A stretch of 64,000 bases of DNA. It comes from Heliopora coerulea. Its lineage: Eukaryota; Cnidaria; Anthozoa; Scleralcyonacea; Helioporidae. Location: positions 496,001-560,000 of the forward strand of contig JASJOG010000091.1 of NCBI GenBank assembly GCA_030142905.1. The letters are read 5' to 3'. Shown in pieces: positions 25,401 through 35,449 of this stretch; position 1 is the first letter of the stretch, and the number at the start of each line of letters is the position of its first letter. The translations under genes were made by a program, and so were the position numbers. The notes under the pieces were generated by a model that searched no databases, was not told where the DNA came from, and worked only from the letters and a program-made list of their open reading frames with translations.

Positions 25401-25770
25401 ATTGCTGGTGAAAAAAGCTTCACGAAGACTCAGAGCCACGCGCTTCTCTCGACTGTCAAAAGTTCTCCTTTTTTCCTCTCTAAATCTTGTTAATTCACAT
25501 ATATTACATTACATGCGTTGACAGCAAACAACCACGCAGCAGACAGATTAGTCCCAGACTTCCGATTATACATACTACATATTTCCCCCTCACGCAAAAC
25601 TTCGTCCCGAAGTTTAACTTACATTTGTAGAAAACTCTAACGTTTAATTCAATAAAAAAATTAAAAAATACGCAACTATCGTTTGATGTCCCATCATTTA
25701 CATTGCACTTAAAATGGAGTAGCAAGCCATGCCTGTAACACGTTCTGGATGACGATTTGGTTATCCTGAT

Positions 25771-26773
25771 TCAACAGTGAAAGAAGGACTGCGGCCTTGT
25801 GGGTCCAAGTCGGATTAACTCCAAAACGTTCTGGAAGCTTCGATATTCTTCCTGATCGCGTAACAGATGGCTGTTCTCCAAGGTTTTGCTCAACCCTTTA
25901 ACTTCTTGTACATTCTGCCCGAATAGGTAATTCGGTTGTGTGTATGCTGTCCATTTCAAACATCGGTGCTTCACCCGTTGCTTCATCGTCTGTCGAAGGT
26001 GTGGCCTCCAGTACGGTAAATTCTGGTGCTTCCGGGTTAAGCAGTACTTGACATTCGGAAGGTCTACTGGGGGTTACCAAATCTTCGACGATCTCGTCCT
26101 TACCTTGGTGGCTTTCATCACTTTTACTTCCTTCCAAGGTGGGTGTCCGCCCTGCTCTTGGGGTTCGTCTTCTCTCCTGCGCAATGTGTATTTCGGGCAG
26201 TCTGCATGGTAGTAAAAGGTTTCAGTGTAGTACCGTCTCCTTTCCACCACCATTTGGCTTGACAGCATACACTGGTAGATCCAATAGCTTCCGGATTATA
26301 GTATACAGTGTGGCTTCCCACCGATCTTGCAGCTTATGCTTCCCTCTTGTACTCAGGTTACGAACCAACACTCGGTCGCTGGGCACGAGGATGTTTTCTC
26401 TGGCGTACTGATCGTAACTTCTCTTGTTCTCGGCTCGTTTACTCATCGCTTTAGATGCCAAATCGTAGGCGTGGGCCAGTTGGGCTCGAAGGTTATTTGC
26501 ATAAGCAGCGTATGGTTCAATCTCCTTCCCCAGTTTATCTAATCCCAAAGCAACATTAACGGACAAACGTGGATGGCGGCCAAGCATAAGGTAGTATGGT
26601 GAATATCCTGTGGAACCGTGCTTCGTACTGTTGTACGCGTACACTAAGGGGGCCACATAAGGCGGCCAGTCGGTCTTCTGGTCCCATCCCGTTTGCCAAG
26701 CATACCAAGAAAGGTCCAGATGATCTGAAATACGCCAAAATTTCACCAATTTACAAATCAGGTGATAAATCAA
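25771..26773 (-). pseudogene. Ty3/gypsy integrase C-terminal region and tail
   Basis: The integrase part reads PYVAPLVYAYNSTKHGSTGY, YLMLGRHPRL, then a basic segment and VPSDRVLVRNL, KLQDRWE, YAVKPNGGGKE (the GPY/F-like region). It continues by frameshift into an acidic tail ending near 25771 (RPQSFFHC). The upstream end is broken by the LINE at about 26717; the last gypsy-like peptide before it, TFLGMLG, is in another frame. Confidence 0.8.
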
Positions 26774-28270
26774 CTTGCGGAAATTACAGGCCGATATCGG
26801 TTATATCCGCCGTTGCAAAGATTTTGGAAAAAATCGTTTACGGACACACTTTACGAATTCTTGTCCCATAACGAAATACTTTCGATTTACTAGTCAGGAT
26901 TTCGTCCTCAACATTCAACTGAAACGGCCCTCCTACACTCTACAATGAAATGGCTTTCGAATATGGATGAGGGTTTAATTAATGGAATATTATTTTTGGA
27001 CCTTAAAAAAGTGTTTGACACTGTCGACCATAAGATTCTGATTTCCAAATTAGAATATTATGGAGTGAGAGGAACGCCGTTGCGGTGGTTTCAATCATAC
27101 TTATTTCAAAGAAAACAAATTTGTAAAATAAAGCTTGCAATGTCAGAACCACAAAATATTACCTGTGGAATCCCACAGGGATCAAATCTTGGCCCCTTAT
27201 TATTCCTCATATACATTAACGATCTACCTAATTGCCTTGAAACAACTCATGCTGCGATGTTTGCGGACGACACCAATATCTCATGCCGAGGGGAGTCGTC
27301 CGCAGACATTGAGCAACAACTTAACACTGATGTAGAAAATGTACCTAAATGGCTAATAGCCAATAGGCTTACCCTAAATATGGAAAAAACGGAGTATATG
27401 ATCATTGGATCAAGGCAAAAACTAAACCACATTTCAACTAATCCGCATATAGTTATTGGAGATCAGGTCATTTCTCGAGTGAAAGAAAAAAAGGTACTAG
27501 GAGTAATAATTGATGAGCAATTGAAGTGGAAAGAGCACATAGATGCTCAATCTAAAAAAATTTCAAACAATATAGCTCTTTTAAGAAGAGCAAAAGAATT
27601 TGTGACTCAGGAAACATTAGTAAAGATGTATAACACTCTAGTTTTACCACGCTTCATTTATTGCTCTAATGTATGGCATGATGGCACCACAACTAACATA
27701 AACGAACTCTATAAACTCCACAAGAAGGCTGCACGTGTAATAACGGGAGCAAGATATGAAATCCGATCATCGGAAATTTTCGATGATCGGATTTCATACT
27801 GGGAACCAATTGAATTAAATTGGGAACCAATTGAATTAACTGGGAACTTAACTGGGAACCAATTGAATTAAATTTAAAAAAGCGAGAACTACTTTCAACA
27901 TTTAAAGCTTTACGAGGATGGGCACCAAAATATCTAAAAGACCACTTTAAAATTCTCCAAAATAACGTCTACAGACTGAGAAGTAACGATAAAAATATTT
28001 ACCAAAGCCTAACACTAATTTCTTAAAATATACATTTATATATCGTGCATCAAAGTTCTGGAATAGTCTACCTTATAATATAATTAATAATGTCCATACA
28101 ATTCGCTTAAACAGCTTCATAAATTTAATAGATGAATACATATATAATACATCCTAGAAAACAGTCTTCATATACCATTAATAATTTCGGTTTTGTGTAA
28201 ATAGTAATATATTTAGAATTAATATTTTAGATGTAAATATAGTTATTAGTTAAGAATGTATTTTTGTACT
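26717..28270 (+). mobile_element. 5'-truncated CR1/L2-like LINE inserted in the gypsy integrase
   Basis: It encodes the RT of a jockey/CR1/L2-like LINE. It begins inside the finger domain (KISPIYKSGDKSTCGNYRPI), has a stop or frame break around 26871-26945, and then has a long open block to 27871 followed by a degraded C-terminus and AT-rich 3' sequence. No endonuclease is present, consistent with 5' truncation during insertion. About 100 codons of gypsy integrase core are lost at the site. Confidence 0.8.
26945..27871 (+). pseudogene. CR1/L2-like reverse transcriptase fragment
   Basis: RT motifs are visible in order: GILFLDLKKVFDTVDH (motif A region), GIPQGSNLGPLLFLIYINDL (motif B), AAMFADDTNIS (motif C with both Asp), then VLGVIIDEQLKWKEHI and YCSNVWHDG of the thumb and connection. 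Near the end, after ITGARYEIRSSEIFD, the frame is altered by a 43-bp palindrome (27756-27797) and by tandem copies of 'tgggaaccaattgaatta'. It then stops at 27871, well before the normal C-terminus. Homologous peptide (KKRELLSTFKALRG) continues in another frame. Confidence 0.82.
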
Positions 28271-28385
28271 AAATTAATGCACGGCCCTTTGAAAAACAGG
28301 ACACTTGGCAACAGCACATTGGCAACAGTCGTTGCCTTTTGGTTTCGAGTCGGGAACGCCCCGGAATATTTCATGAAAGTATCAG

Positions 28386-28892
28386 TTACGACCAACACAT
28401 TTTCATCCCCCCCCCTCCTTTCCCTTTCTCTAAGCTGAGAAAGTCGATAGCAAGGAGCTTCAGGGGTTCAGTTGCTAAGATCGGGACGAGTAGAGCATGT
28501 GGAGGGTCAGCAGCTTTGCGCATGATACATCGTTGGCATTCAGGGATGTAACCTTCAATATCGGCTGTCATACCGGGCCAGCAGAAGCTTTGATGGACCA
28601 GGTCGATAGTTTTACCTCTGCCCAAGTGTCCGATGTCGTCGTGAAGACCACGGAGGAAAAGCAGTCGCAAATCACCTGGCAATACCAGTTGGAACACCTC
28701 TGTGCCATCAATGACTCGTTGTCGAAAAAGGATTTCGTTTCGGAACACGAATCTATGTTTCTCTTTTAACAAATGGTTAACTGCAGGATCCTTGTCAGTC
28801 ATGGTGTTATCTCGGCCTTCTAAGATCTCGATCGCTCGACTAAATGCTGGATCTTCATTTTGAAGCTGGTGCCAATAAACTGCTGACATCAT
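28386..28892 (-). pseudogene. Ty3/gypsy integrase zinc-binding domain
   Basis: The frame shows the H2C2 module (RGLHDDIGHLGRGKTIDLV, then PECQRCIMRKA) and the start of the integrase core (LLAIDFLSLEKGKGG). A G-run frameshift near 28408-28417 then breaks the frame; core peptide resumes in another frame to about 28275. It normally tethers pol to chromatin and supports strand transfer, but the copy is dead. Confidence 0.8.
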
Positions 28893-29030
28893 GCCTGAAC
28901 CCGTTTCTGGATGGACTACATTTGACTCGGCAGAGATTGCTTCAAGAGCGTTGGTTTGAAGACCTAATATCTACACGACAGGGAAAGTATTCTACCCTTT
29001 AACATCAGAGTTGTTGGCTATGTGATAGCC

Positions 29031-29513
29031 TCAGATGGCCTCGACCTCGCTCATGGTACAGACACGGAACGGGTCTGTTTCTGATGGGTATAATTTCTCC
29101 ACAAAAAGTTTGAGGTAATCTGAATCAGATGTCCGGTCGTTTCGTAGTTGATCCGTTTCTGGTTCCTGGGGCATCCTGGACAGATCATCTGCATCTCCAC
29201 CAGACTTTCCTGCCCGGTGCGTGATTGTGAAATCGTAGGTCGACATATTGGATTGCCAACGATGGTCGGCTGCACCGAGCTTTGCGGATGTTAGCAGGTA
29301 CATCAACGGGTTACTATTTGTGATGACGTGGAGCCTCCGTCCATACAAGTACGATCGAAACTTCTCGGTGACAGCCCACTTCAAGGTCAGAAACTCTCGA
29401 CGATAGGCACAATATCCCCGTTCGGAGTGGTTAAGGGAACGGCTCCCATGTGCCAGAACGCGTTGTTTTCCATTCTGCGTTTGATAGAGGCAGGGCCGCC
29501 GAGAAGGGGGCAA
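29031..29513 (-). pseudogene. Ty3/gypsy RNase H domain
   Basis: Recognisable RNase H peptides are LYQTQNGKQRVLAHGSRSL, NHSERGYCAYRREFLTLKWA, FRSYLYGRRLHVITNSNPL, ADHRWQSNMSTYDFTITHRAG and DADDLSRMP (the expected DxLSR). The N-terminal end is cut at about 29490 by the hAT terminus CAGGGCCGCC. Residues before LYQ are hAT sequence read in frame. Confidence 0.82.
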
Positions 29514-31385
29514 GGGAGGGCAAATTGCCCCGGTCCCCCATCTGGAGAGGGGCCCCGAAATAGTTACATATTTTTAATTTATTTTTTTTCTTCGTTTGAG
29601 GATTGTAGGCGGCGCAAGGGTCCCACAAAGCGCGAGGCGTGGAATGCGCGGGGGCAGCGGAAAGCGCGGGGCCCCACAAAGCGCAGGGTGCCCTGGGAAG
29701 CGTGAGGCCCCAAAAAGTGTGGGGTTCCAGAATGCGCGGGGCCCCTGAAAGCAAAGGACCCCAGAAAGCGCAGGACTCCGGAAAGTGTGATCTCAAATTA
29801 TTGATCCTTTAATGTGGTATAATCACTCTGAAACGAAACATCAAAGTGTGTTTGTTCCGTTTTCTTATGAGATGGCTTTACTATAGAATTCGGAGTTGGG
29901 CTCTGATATTTATACTCCGATTAAGATTTCCGCCCGATAAATCTTTGATACTATGAATCCATGATGACATGATGTGATTAAAAATTTGGTTGCGTGACTG
30001 TTTACTAACTTTCAACACTTTTGATGCGCCTGCTTGTATGCGCAAATACTGATATCGTGTTACGCTTCTGGTGGTTTCAGTCGTTGCATAAGTCTGACGG
30101 TCACAGTTGCATTACAGTAGCTGAGTCGCAAAAGCAGTAATAATTATTAATAATGAAACAGCAGTCTGAATGAAGAGAAGGTATCTATCCGGTTGTGCCA
30201 AAAGGAAGCGAGTGGAGGCACGGTTACAGAATGAGGCAAAAGGAAGACGGACATTAGATCAACTTAGCTGGGGTGAATTTGGAGAAATAGCAACGTCTAG
30301 GAGGAATTTAGAAGAAGAAACGCAGGATGTTTCAAATGACGAAGAATCTGAAGAAATCCCTTGTGAAGCAAATAACTCGCCTATTCAGGAGGAGAAACGG
30401 TCATGGGAGCATGGTGTCAGTCCAACCAACGAAGACAGATTACGAGATTCTACAATGACAGCAGCTGATATGAAGGATTACGAGAAAACACCCATCCAAG
30501 TATCGGGTCCATCAACTTCAAGTGAATCAACAGGATCAGAAAAATTAGTTGCCGACGTTATTGATGAAACCACTGAGCCCGCCCCAGTACCACCGAGTAA
30601 TGATGTCGCAACGTGGAAAAGGCTTTCTGACAAAGACAGAGATACCATTGCCCTCATGGGACCTCCGACAATTCCTAACAACTTGCCAAAAGATACCAAG
30701 AATAGATCTTTTCCAATGAGCATATTTTCCAAGAGAATGCCCAATGGTGAAACAGTTAACTGGCTGGTATGGAGCGAAATGGCATCGAGTCTTTACTGCT
30801 TCTCATGTTGCCTTTTCAACTCTAAACCTCCCTCTTTGACACTATCTGATTTCAGTCAGCCCGAACTAGGTTGTAAAGACAACTGGCGAAAACTGTATGA
30901 GAAAGTACAGACCCACGAGAGAAGTGTAATGCATGTATCTAATTATATCATGTGGAGAGACCTCCTCGTTTCTTTGGAGAATAAGAGTGGAATAGACCGC
31001 CTTCAACAAGAGGTGTTTGCTGCCAAGCAACAGAGATGGAGAAAGATTTTGAGATGTCTGCTTGACGTGACGCTGTTCTTGGCTGAAAGAAATCTTCCCT
31101 TTAGAGGGTCGAGTTCTGATGTAGGAGATTTTGGCAACGGTTTATTTCTAGGAATTCTAGAACTCATTAGCTCTTACAACCCAACAATAAAGGAACATTT
31201 AGATACGGTTATGAAGCATCAAAAAAGGGGGCAGCACATGCAAGGTCATTATTTGTCATGGCAAAGTCAAAACGAGTTCTTGTCCATCTGTGCAAGAAAG
31301 ATTCTAGATGAAATCTTATCAGAAATAGATTGGTCCTTCTATTATGGTCTGGTAGTGGACAGACCACCAGATGTTTCTCATAGTG
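29491..31385 (+). mobile_element. Truncated hAT element (ZMYM/DUF4371 type) inside gypsy
   Basis: The left end CAGGGCCGCCGAG at 29491 has the CAGGG start typical of hAT termini and abuts gypsy RNase H. A GC-rich repeat block (29618-29790) and a transposase N-terminal half follow. The element stops at about 31385, where gypsy protease-RT linker resumes on the other strand. The right terminus and the catalytic half are missing together with the gypsy RT, implying a deletion after insertion. Confidence 0.75.
29618..29790. repeat. GC-rich degenerate tandem repeat
   Basis: Units like 'ggggccccacaaagcgc' of about 20 bp recur with variation through this block, in strong contrast with the AT-rich surroundings. 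It is subterminal sequence of the hAT element. Confidence 0.6.
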
Positions 31386-31447
31386 GTACTCTGTTCAACC
31401 GCTTCAGCGCAGACAAGGTCGTTTTGGTCTCTTGCGAACACTTGTGA
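30170..31447 (+). pseudogene. hAT transposase N-terminal half (TTF finger + DUF4371 start)
   Basis: The frame starts at ATG 30170. It has a long hydrophilic N-terminus (to about residue 150), a TTF-type zinc-finger region (about 170-270: SFPMSIFSKRMPNG, LYCFSCCLFN, NWRKLYEKVQTHERSVMH) and the start of the DUF4371/hAT-like region (LAERNLPFRGSSSDVGDFGN, FLSICARKILDEILSEI, FYYGLVVDRPPDVSH). Relatives such as ZMYM1-type proteins are about twice this length. After about residue 405 the frame reads antisense gypsy sequence, so the last 20 codons are not genuine. Confidence 0.8.
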
Positions 31448-32164
31448 CATTTTCTTTAGCATGGCAAATGTTCTTTCCTTTTGTTCTGTACTCAGTAGTG
31501 TGTCGTCCAAGTCAAATAAACTACTAAGATCATCTCCTTCCTTGGAAACGTTACCATTCTCGTGTTGGCTGGTAAATTGTTCTTGCGATTGGATAAATTG
31601 GTAAACTCGTTTCCATTTAGATGAAATATTGGCAGTTTCAAGGAATCTTTGTCCCGCAACTCGTTGACATTCATCCATGCATTGCTTAACCAGGTTAGTC
31701 CCAATGATGACTGGTACTCTTTGGTTATAGTTGTTATTCGGAACAACTAGCGCTAAAGTCTTCAAAGGTCCTTCAGCTATTTCGTCTTTTGGAAAACCTA
31801 CGTCTATTGTTACGGTCCCACCAGCTCCAACCACACGCACAATGTCCTCAACGGGCTGAATCGGTTGGTCAGATAAATGTCTCTCATAGAAAGATATGGC
31901 AATTGACGTAATCTGGCTACCAGTGTCGAGCAAAGCAAGACAGGCGTGTCCGTTAACGAATGCCACAGGTTCGGTTGCATCACCGATTTGCTCTTTAAGA
32001 ATATTTGCTAATTGATCTGTACAAGGGGCATGCATTCTAGTACTTAGGACCTCCGCTTGCCCCTTGGCAGAAGTCGTCTCCCGTTTCCCGCCGGCTTGTT
32101 TTCGCAGAAGGGAGTGTTTCGACACCCAACCTGAACATGACCAACTTGTCCACAGCGATAGCAC
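31319..32164 (-). pseudogene. Ty3/gypsy aspartic protease
   Basis: It contains the catalytic site CLALLDTGSQITSIAISFY (DTG triad), the flap region (VVGAGGTVTIDVGFPKDE) and the hydrophobic closing segment (RVPVIIGTNLV). A linker to RT follows (TEQKERTFAMLKKMSQVFA). The RT that should come next is absent: the frame enters hAT sequence at about 31385. The first 40 codons overlap gag in another frame. Confidence 0.8.
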
Positions 32165-32475
32165 GTTGGTGATTCAGATGACCAATCTCTCAGACGTTGT
32201 TGATCGTTTCCCGTGTTCTTTACGTCTGCTGGCTTTATTTGGTCCTTTAAAATCTCTCTGACTCCCCAAGCCATGGCACTACAAACATCGGTTATCCACG
32301 CTGGTTTTGCCTCGGCATGAGACGGCTGAGGCGGTGATTTCTGGCTAAATTCATGGCAAACGGCTTGGTTTGATCGCGCTATTTTCCTTGAGGGTTGAGT
32401 CGAACCCAGTTCCTTCTCTCCATACCTTGCAGCTGTTATTAACTCTGCGAACGTTTTGCAGTTATCCTTTTTCAT
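32044..32475 (-). pseudogene. Ty3/gypsy gag C-terminal part with zinc knuckle
   Basis: The zinc knuckle CYRCGQVGHVQVGC follows C-x2-C-x4-H-x4-C spacing and would bind genomic RNA in nucleocapsid. Upstream sequence to about 32600 still shows capsid-like peptide (LLPDDETVERQLRMLLNE, EAYQLKQGENAEI) but with stops and frame changes. Non-functional. Confidence 0.75.
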
Positions 32476-32659
32476 TCAACAACATTCGCAGTTGCCTTTC
32501 GACTGTTTCGTCATCAGGAAGGAGATCTGTTCCTCGTCGTTTTGCTCAACGTACGCGGTTATCGAATATACGCAAAAGCCGCGATCTCTGCGTTTTCACC
32601 TTGCTTCAGCTGGTACGCTTCGGTCAATAATTCGTCACCTGTTGCCACGCCAACTCACG

Positions 32660-32822
32660 TATGAGAAAAGTGTTGTCCAGTTTGTCTCTACCAAACATCG
32701 CAGGTTTTCTCCGGGCACTCCAGTTTCCTCCTGTAGTAACATTGGACCCGTGAGGGGTGGCCCTTACTGGACCTCTAGGGAGAACAACTCTGGTAGCTGA
32801 TAGGGTTATCCAGTATAAATGA
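32660..32822 (+). repeat. tRNA-derived SINE, copy C (headless)
   Basis: The only copy with the SINE sense on the plus strand. It contains the body from 'gagaaaagtgttgtccag' to 'ccagtataaat' but lacks the tRNA-like head, as expected for 5' truncation. It lies at the gag-side edge of the gypsy remnant. Confidence 0.72.
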
Positions 32823-33263
32823 AAGTACTTCAGGTACTTTAGTTCCTTGTATTTCACCAAGCTAGCTATTTCATTACGAATTCATATAAAACAACCTGGA
32901 GAAAGGCTTAAGTATATTGTTCGCTAACCCCGGATCGACAAGAAGTTGAACAACAGAATAGTACACATTATATATTCAATAATGACATGCAGCAGCTGGT
33001 ATACTTGTTTTTAATTGACTGAAATTTAGCATCATCCATAATAACCGTCTGTTGTGCGTAAATACCAGGTAGGTAATGACGATAACGTCTTTCTCGTTTT
33101 TTTCCGCTATATTTCTCATTCCTTGTTATTCCGTGCTTCTGGTAAGATTTTACTGACATTTGGGTTGGCAATGAAGGGCAGACAAACTGACAATCATGTT
33201 AGTCTTTTGCTGACCTCAATTTTTGCTGACCTTAACTTTTAAATATCAGTTCAGATCTGGGTA

Positions 33264-33287
33264 CGTATATATATATATATATATATA
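33264..33287. repeat. (TA)n microsatellite
   Basis: A TA repeat abutting the outer end of the left PLE arm; a matching TA run lies at 37697-37726 on the other side. Confidence 0.85.
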
Positions 33288-33648
33288 ATTATACGTTTAA
33301 TGGAAATTTAATAAAAATATAAAAACTGTAACTCGAGTTTCACGCTGCACGGCGATCCTCAGACTAAAAGTTAAAACTATTGACAGTGATATATATAGGC
33401 AAATCAATTAAAAGATTAAAAAATTAATATGGAATATATTACATAAAATATGAACCTATAGATAAAATTACCTATTTACATAAAAATTTTGCTGCATGCC
33501 TACACTTCGTTACTACTTCGGATCTTTTGTTCAATAAAAAGCGTTTATCTGCATTTAAAATCAGCAGTTTTTCCGTAGTACACAAGTTGCATGATTTACC
33601 TCCGCTCGTGTATGGCTTAGCGTGCTTGAGGATTGACCATTCAATGCT

Positions 33649-35292
33649 TTAAGGTTCGTTATTGGCCTTCAACTCCCAGATGTATCTAGACAGTGCGATG
33701 CTATTTGCATGTTTCATGTGATTGAAAGAGTGCATGTGGTTGTTAAATCTGGTTTTAAATTCACCCTCGGTCATGCCAATGTAGATTCTCTTTGTATCTT
33801 GGGAACACGTCTTCACCGTGGCCTGGTAAACCAAATTCTTTTTCAGGCACGATCCTTTTAACAGGCATTCTTCCTTCTTTCTACAATTGCATGACCTTTC
33901 TTTCATAGTATTGTCGAGATTTAAAATTCTATAGTTATGGCGTTGAATAATTTGGGTCATATTCGCGGTACATCGGTAGCTGACCTTGATGGTATTCTTA
34001 TTAAAAAGCTTGTGCAGAGCGTGGCCAACTGGGAAATGCTTGCTGACCAATTCTAAAAATGTTCTGCCGACGTTTGTCATGACGCTCATGGAAAATGGAG
34101 GGTTGAACCAAATGATGTTGCGCTTTCTTGATCTGTTACTGGGTACCGATTTTTGGTACGATCTCTGGATAACGTCTTTGAAAGCACTCTTTCTAAGCGC
34201 TTCATTGTAGATTGGGGCAGCTCTTTCGAAGCAATCCATGTTGCATGATAGTCTGGAAATTCTGTCGCTAGTTGAAATTGGCACCTGCTTTTTGACGGAT
34301 GGCGGGTGATTGGAGTCAACGTGGATAAACAGCGGTGCATTATCGGGTTTTCGGTACGGTTGGTGTGTCCCATTGTTTAGATTGAGGGTTATGTCAAGGT
34401 AATTAACGATCTTTAGGTTGACTTGGATGGTAATTTTTAAACCGAAACCAGCGAAGCATTCCACGAATCGTTTTCTAACTTTGTCAGCAGTGCGCGGCCC
34501 CATGTTTCGAAATGCAGCCAAACCATCGTCCCTATATAAGCCGATATTCTCGTTTTTAAAAACGGTTTTCAACTTGTCGAGCAACAAAAGCCCAACCAGT
34601 TCACAAACCTCTGCTCCATCGTGGCTTCCCATTGTCACATCGAATAGATCTGTATTGTCACGCTTGCACCATACGTTGTTGTTTTCAAATAGCAGTGACT
34701 TACGGGCATGCATGATTACTTCGATGTCCTCATCTGAGATGCCAACAAATTTCTTGGCATAGGATAATGCTTGTGCCAATAGGTTTACATTTATGGAAGG
34801 ATAAAAATCCACAATGTCAAGCATTATAAATGTCAAACATTGTTTGTTGTTTAGTCTAGTGAACCAATCTATAACTGTAGGTGAATTTCTCCATTGGCGT
34901 GCTTTGGTGTGGTGTCTGACTGCGTTGTTAATTTTTTCGAGGATCTGCTTGCTCACGGTTCCCAACTGACTCTTGGCGGGATTAATCAACCTACATTTGG
35001 GGTTATTATCAAAATTCTCCTTGTGATCTTTTAGAGTAATGAATGCGTTTGTTTTATTCATCGTTTCTATACGGTCCCCAATTCTCAAACGACTGGCGAT
35101 GAGCTTTAATTCCTTGTTTATGTTGGGTACGGAGTCGACAGGTGCCAATTTGTATTTGCTTGTTATGTTCTCTCTCAGCAGTTTCTCATATTCCTGTTTC
35201 TCCAGCTGGTAAATGTTACGTGAATTTGATGATCGACTCCACGCTGGACAGCAATCTTGTGAGGTAGGCATTTTGGGGGGGAACTGGTACAT
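33649..35292 (-). CDS. Penelope-like RT + GIY-YIG protein, left copy, 5'-truncated
   Basis: The same polyprotein as the right copy from SRNIYQLEKQ onward (35223 down to 33649). The first 20-odd residues of the open frame are spacer sequence, so the N-terminal domain is missing and no natural start exists. RT motifs MLDIVDFYPSIN and LYRDDGLAAF and the GIY-YIG segment IYIGMTEGEFKTRFNNH are intact. Amino-acid differences from the right copy noticed are T/A (SPTVIDWF) and L/S (WELKANNEP). It is an open but incomplete PLE protein. Confidence 0.85.
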   Translation of the reverse strand: MYQFPPKMPTSQDCCPAWSRSSNSRNIYQLEKQEYEKLLRENITSKYKLAPVDSVPNINKELKLIASRLRIGDRIETMNKTNAFITLKDHKENFDNNPKCRLINPAKSQLGTVSKQILEKINNAVRHHTKARQWRNSPTVIDWFTRLNNKQCLTFIMLDIVDFYPSINVNLLAQALSYAKKFVGISDEDIEVIMHARKSLLFENNNVWCKRDNTDLFDVTMGSHDGAEVCELVGLLLLDKLKTVFKNENIGLYRDDGLAAFRNMGPRTADKVRKRFVECFAGFGLKITIQVNLKIVNYLDITLNLNNGTHQPYRKPDNAPLFIHVDSNHPPSVKKQVPISTSDRISRLSCNMDCFERAAPIYNEALRKSAFKDVIQRSYQKSVPSNRSRKRNIIWFNPPFSMSVMTNVGRTFLELVSKHFPVGHALHKLFNKNTIKVSYRCTANMTQIIQRHNYRILNLDNTMKERSCNCRKKEECLLKGSCLKKNLVYQATVKTCSQDTKRIYIGMTEGEFKTRFNNHMHSFNHMKHANSIALSRYIWELKANNEP

Positions 35293-35449
35293 TCTTCATG
35301 GAATAATTAAAAAGTGTCTTTTCTATTATATATCCTTTGCCGGCGATAGTGCTCTACCACAAATGGGAGCTTCTTTAATAGACTTGGATATGTCCACTAG
35401 ATATCGACAGTGCTCAACACAAGTAGTGGAGCTACGTATTATACGTTTA

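Larger units (their letters stand above)
25771..32600 (-). mobile_element. Ty3/gypsy LTR retrotransposon, heavily broken
   Basis: On the minus strand the order is gag capsid remnant with stops (about 32600-32480), CCHC zinc knuckle (near 32160), aspartic protease (near 31950), RNase H (29487-29031), integrase zinc-binding domain (28890-28400), integrase C-terminal part (26720-26222) and a C-terminal tail (to 25771). The reverse transcriptase is missing and a hAT fragment (29491-about 31385) sits in its place. A CR1-like LINE (about 26717-28270) replaces the integrase catalytic core. The LTRs could not be placed. Ancient and non-functional. Confidence 0.85.

Noticed and set aside
34418..34762. 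Plus-strand 114-codon frame (and its mirror at 36166-36510)
   Set aside because: Antisense shadow of the PLE reverse transcriptase in both arms.
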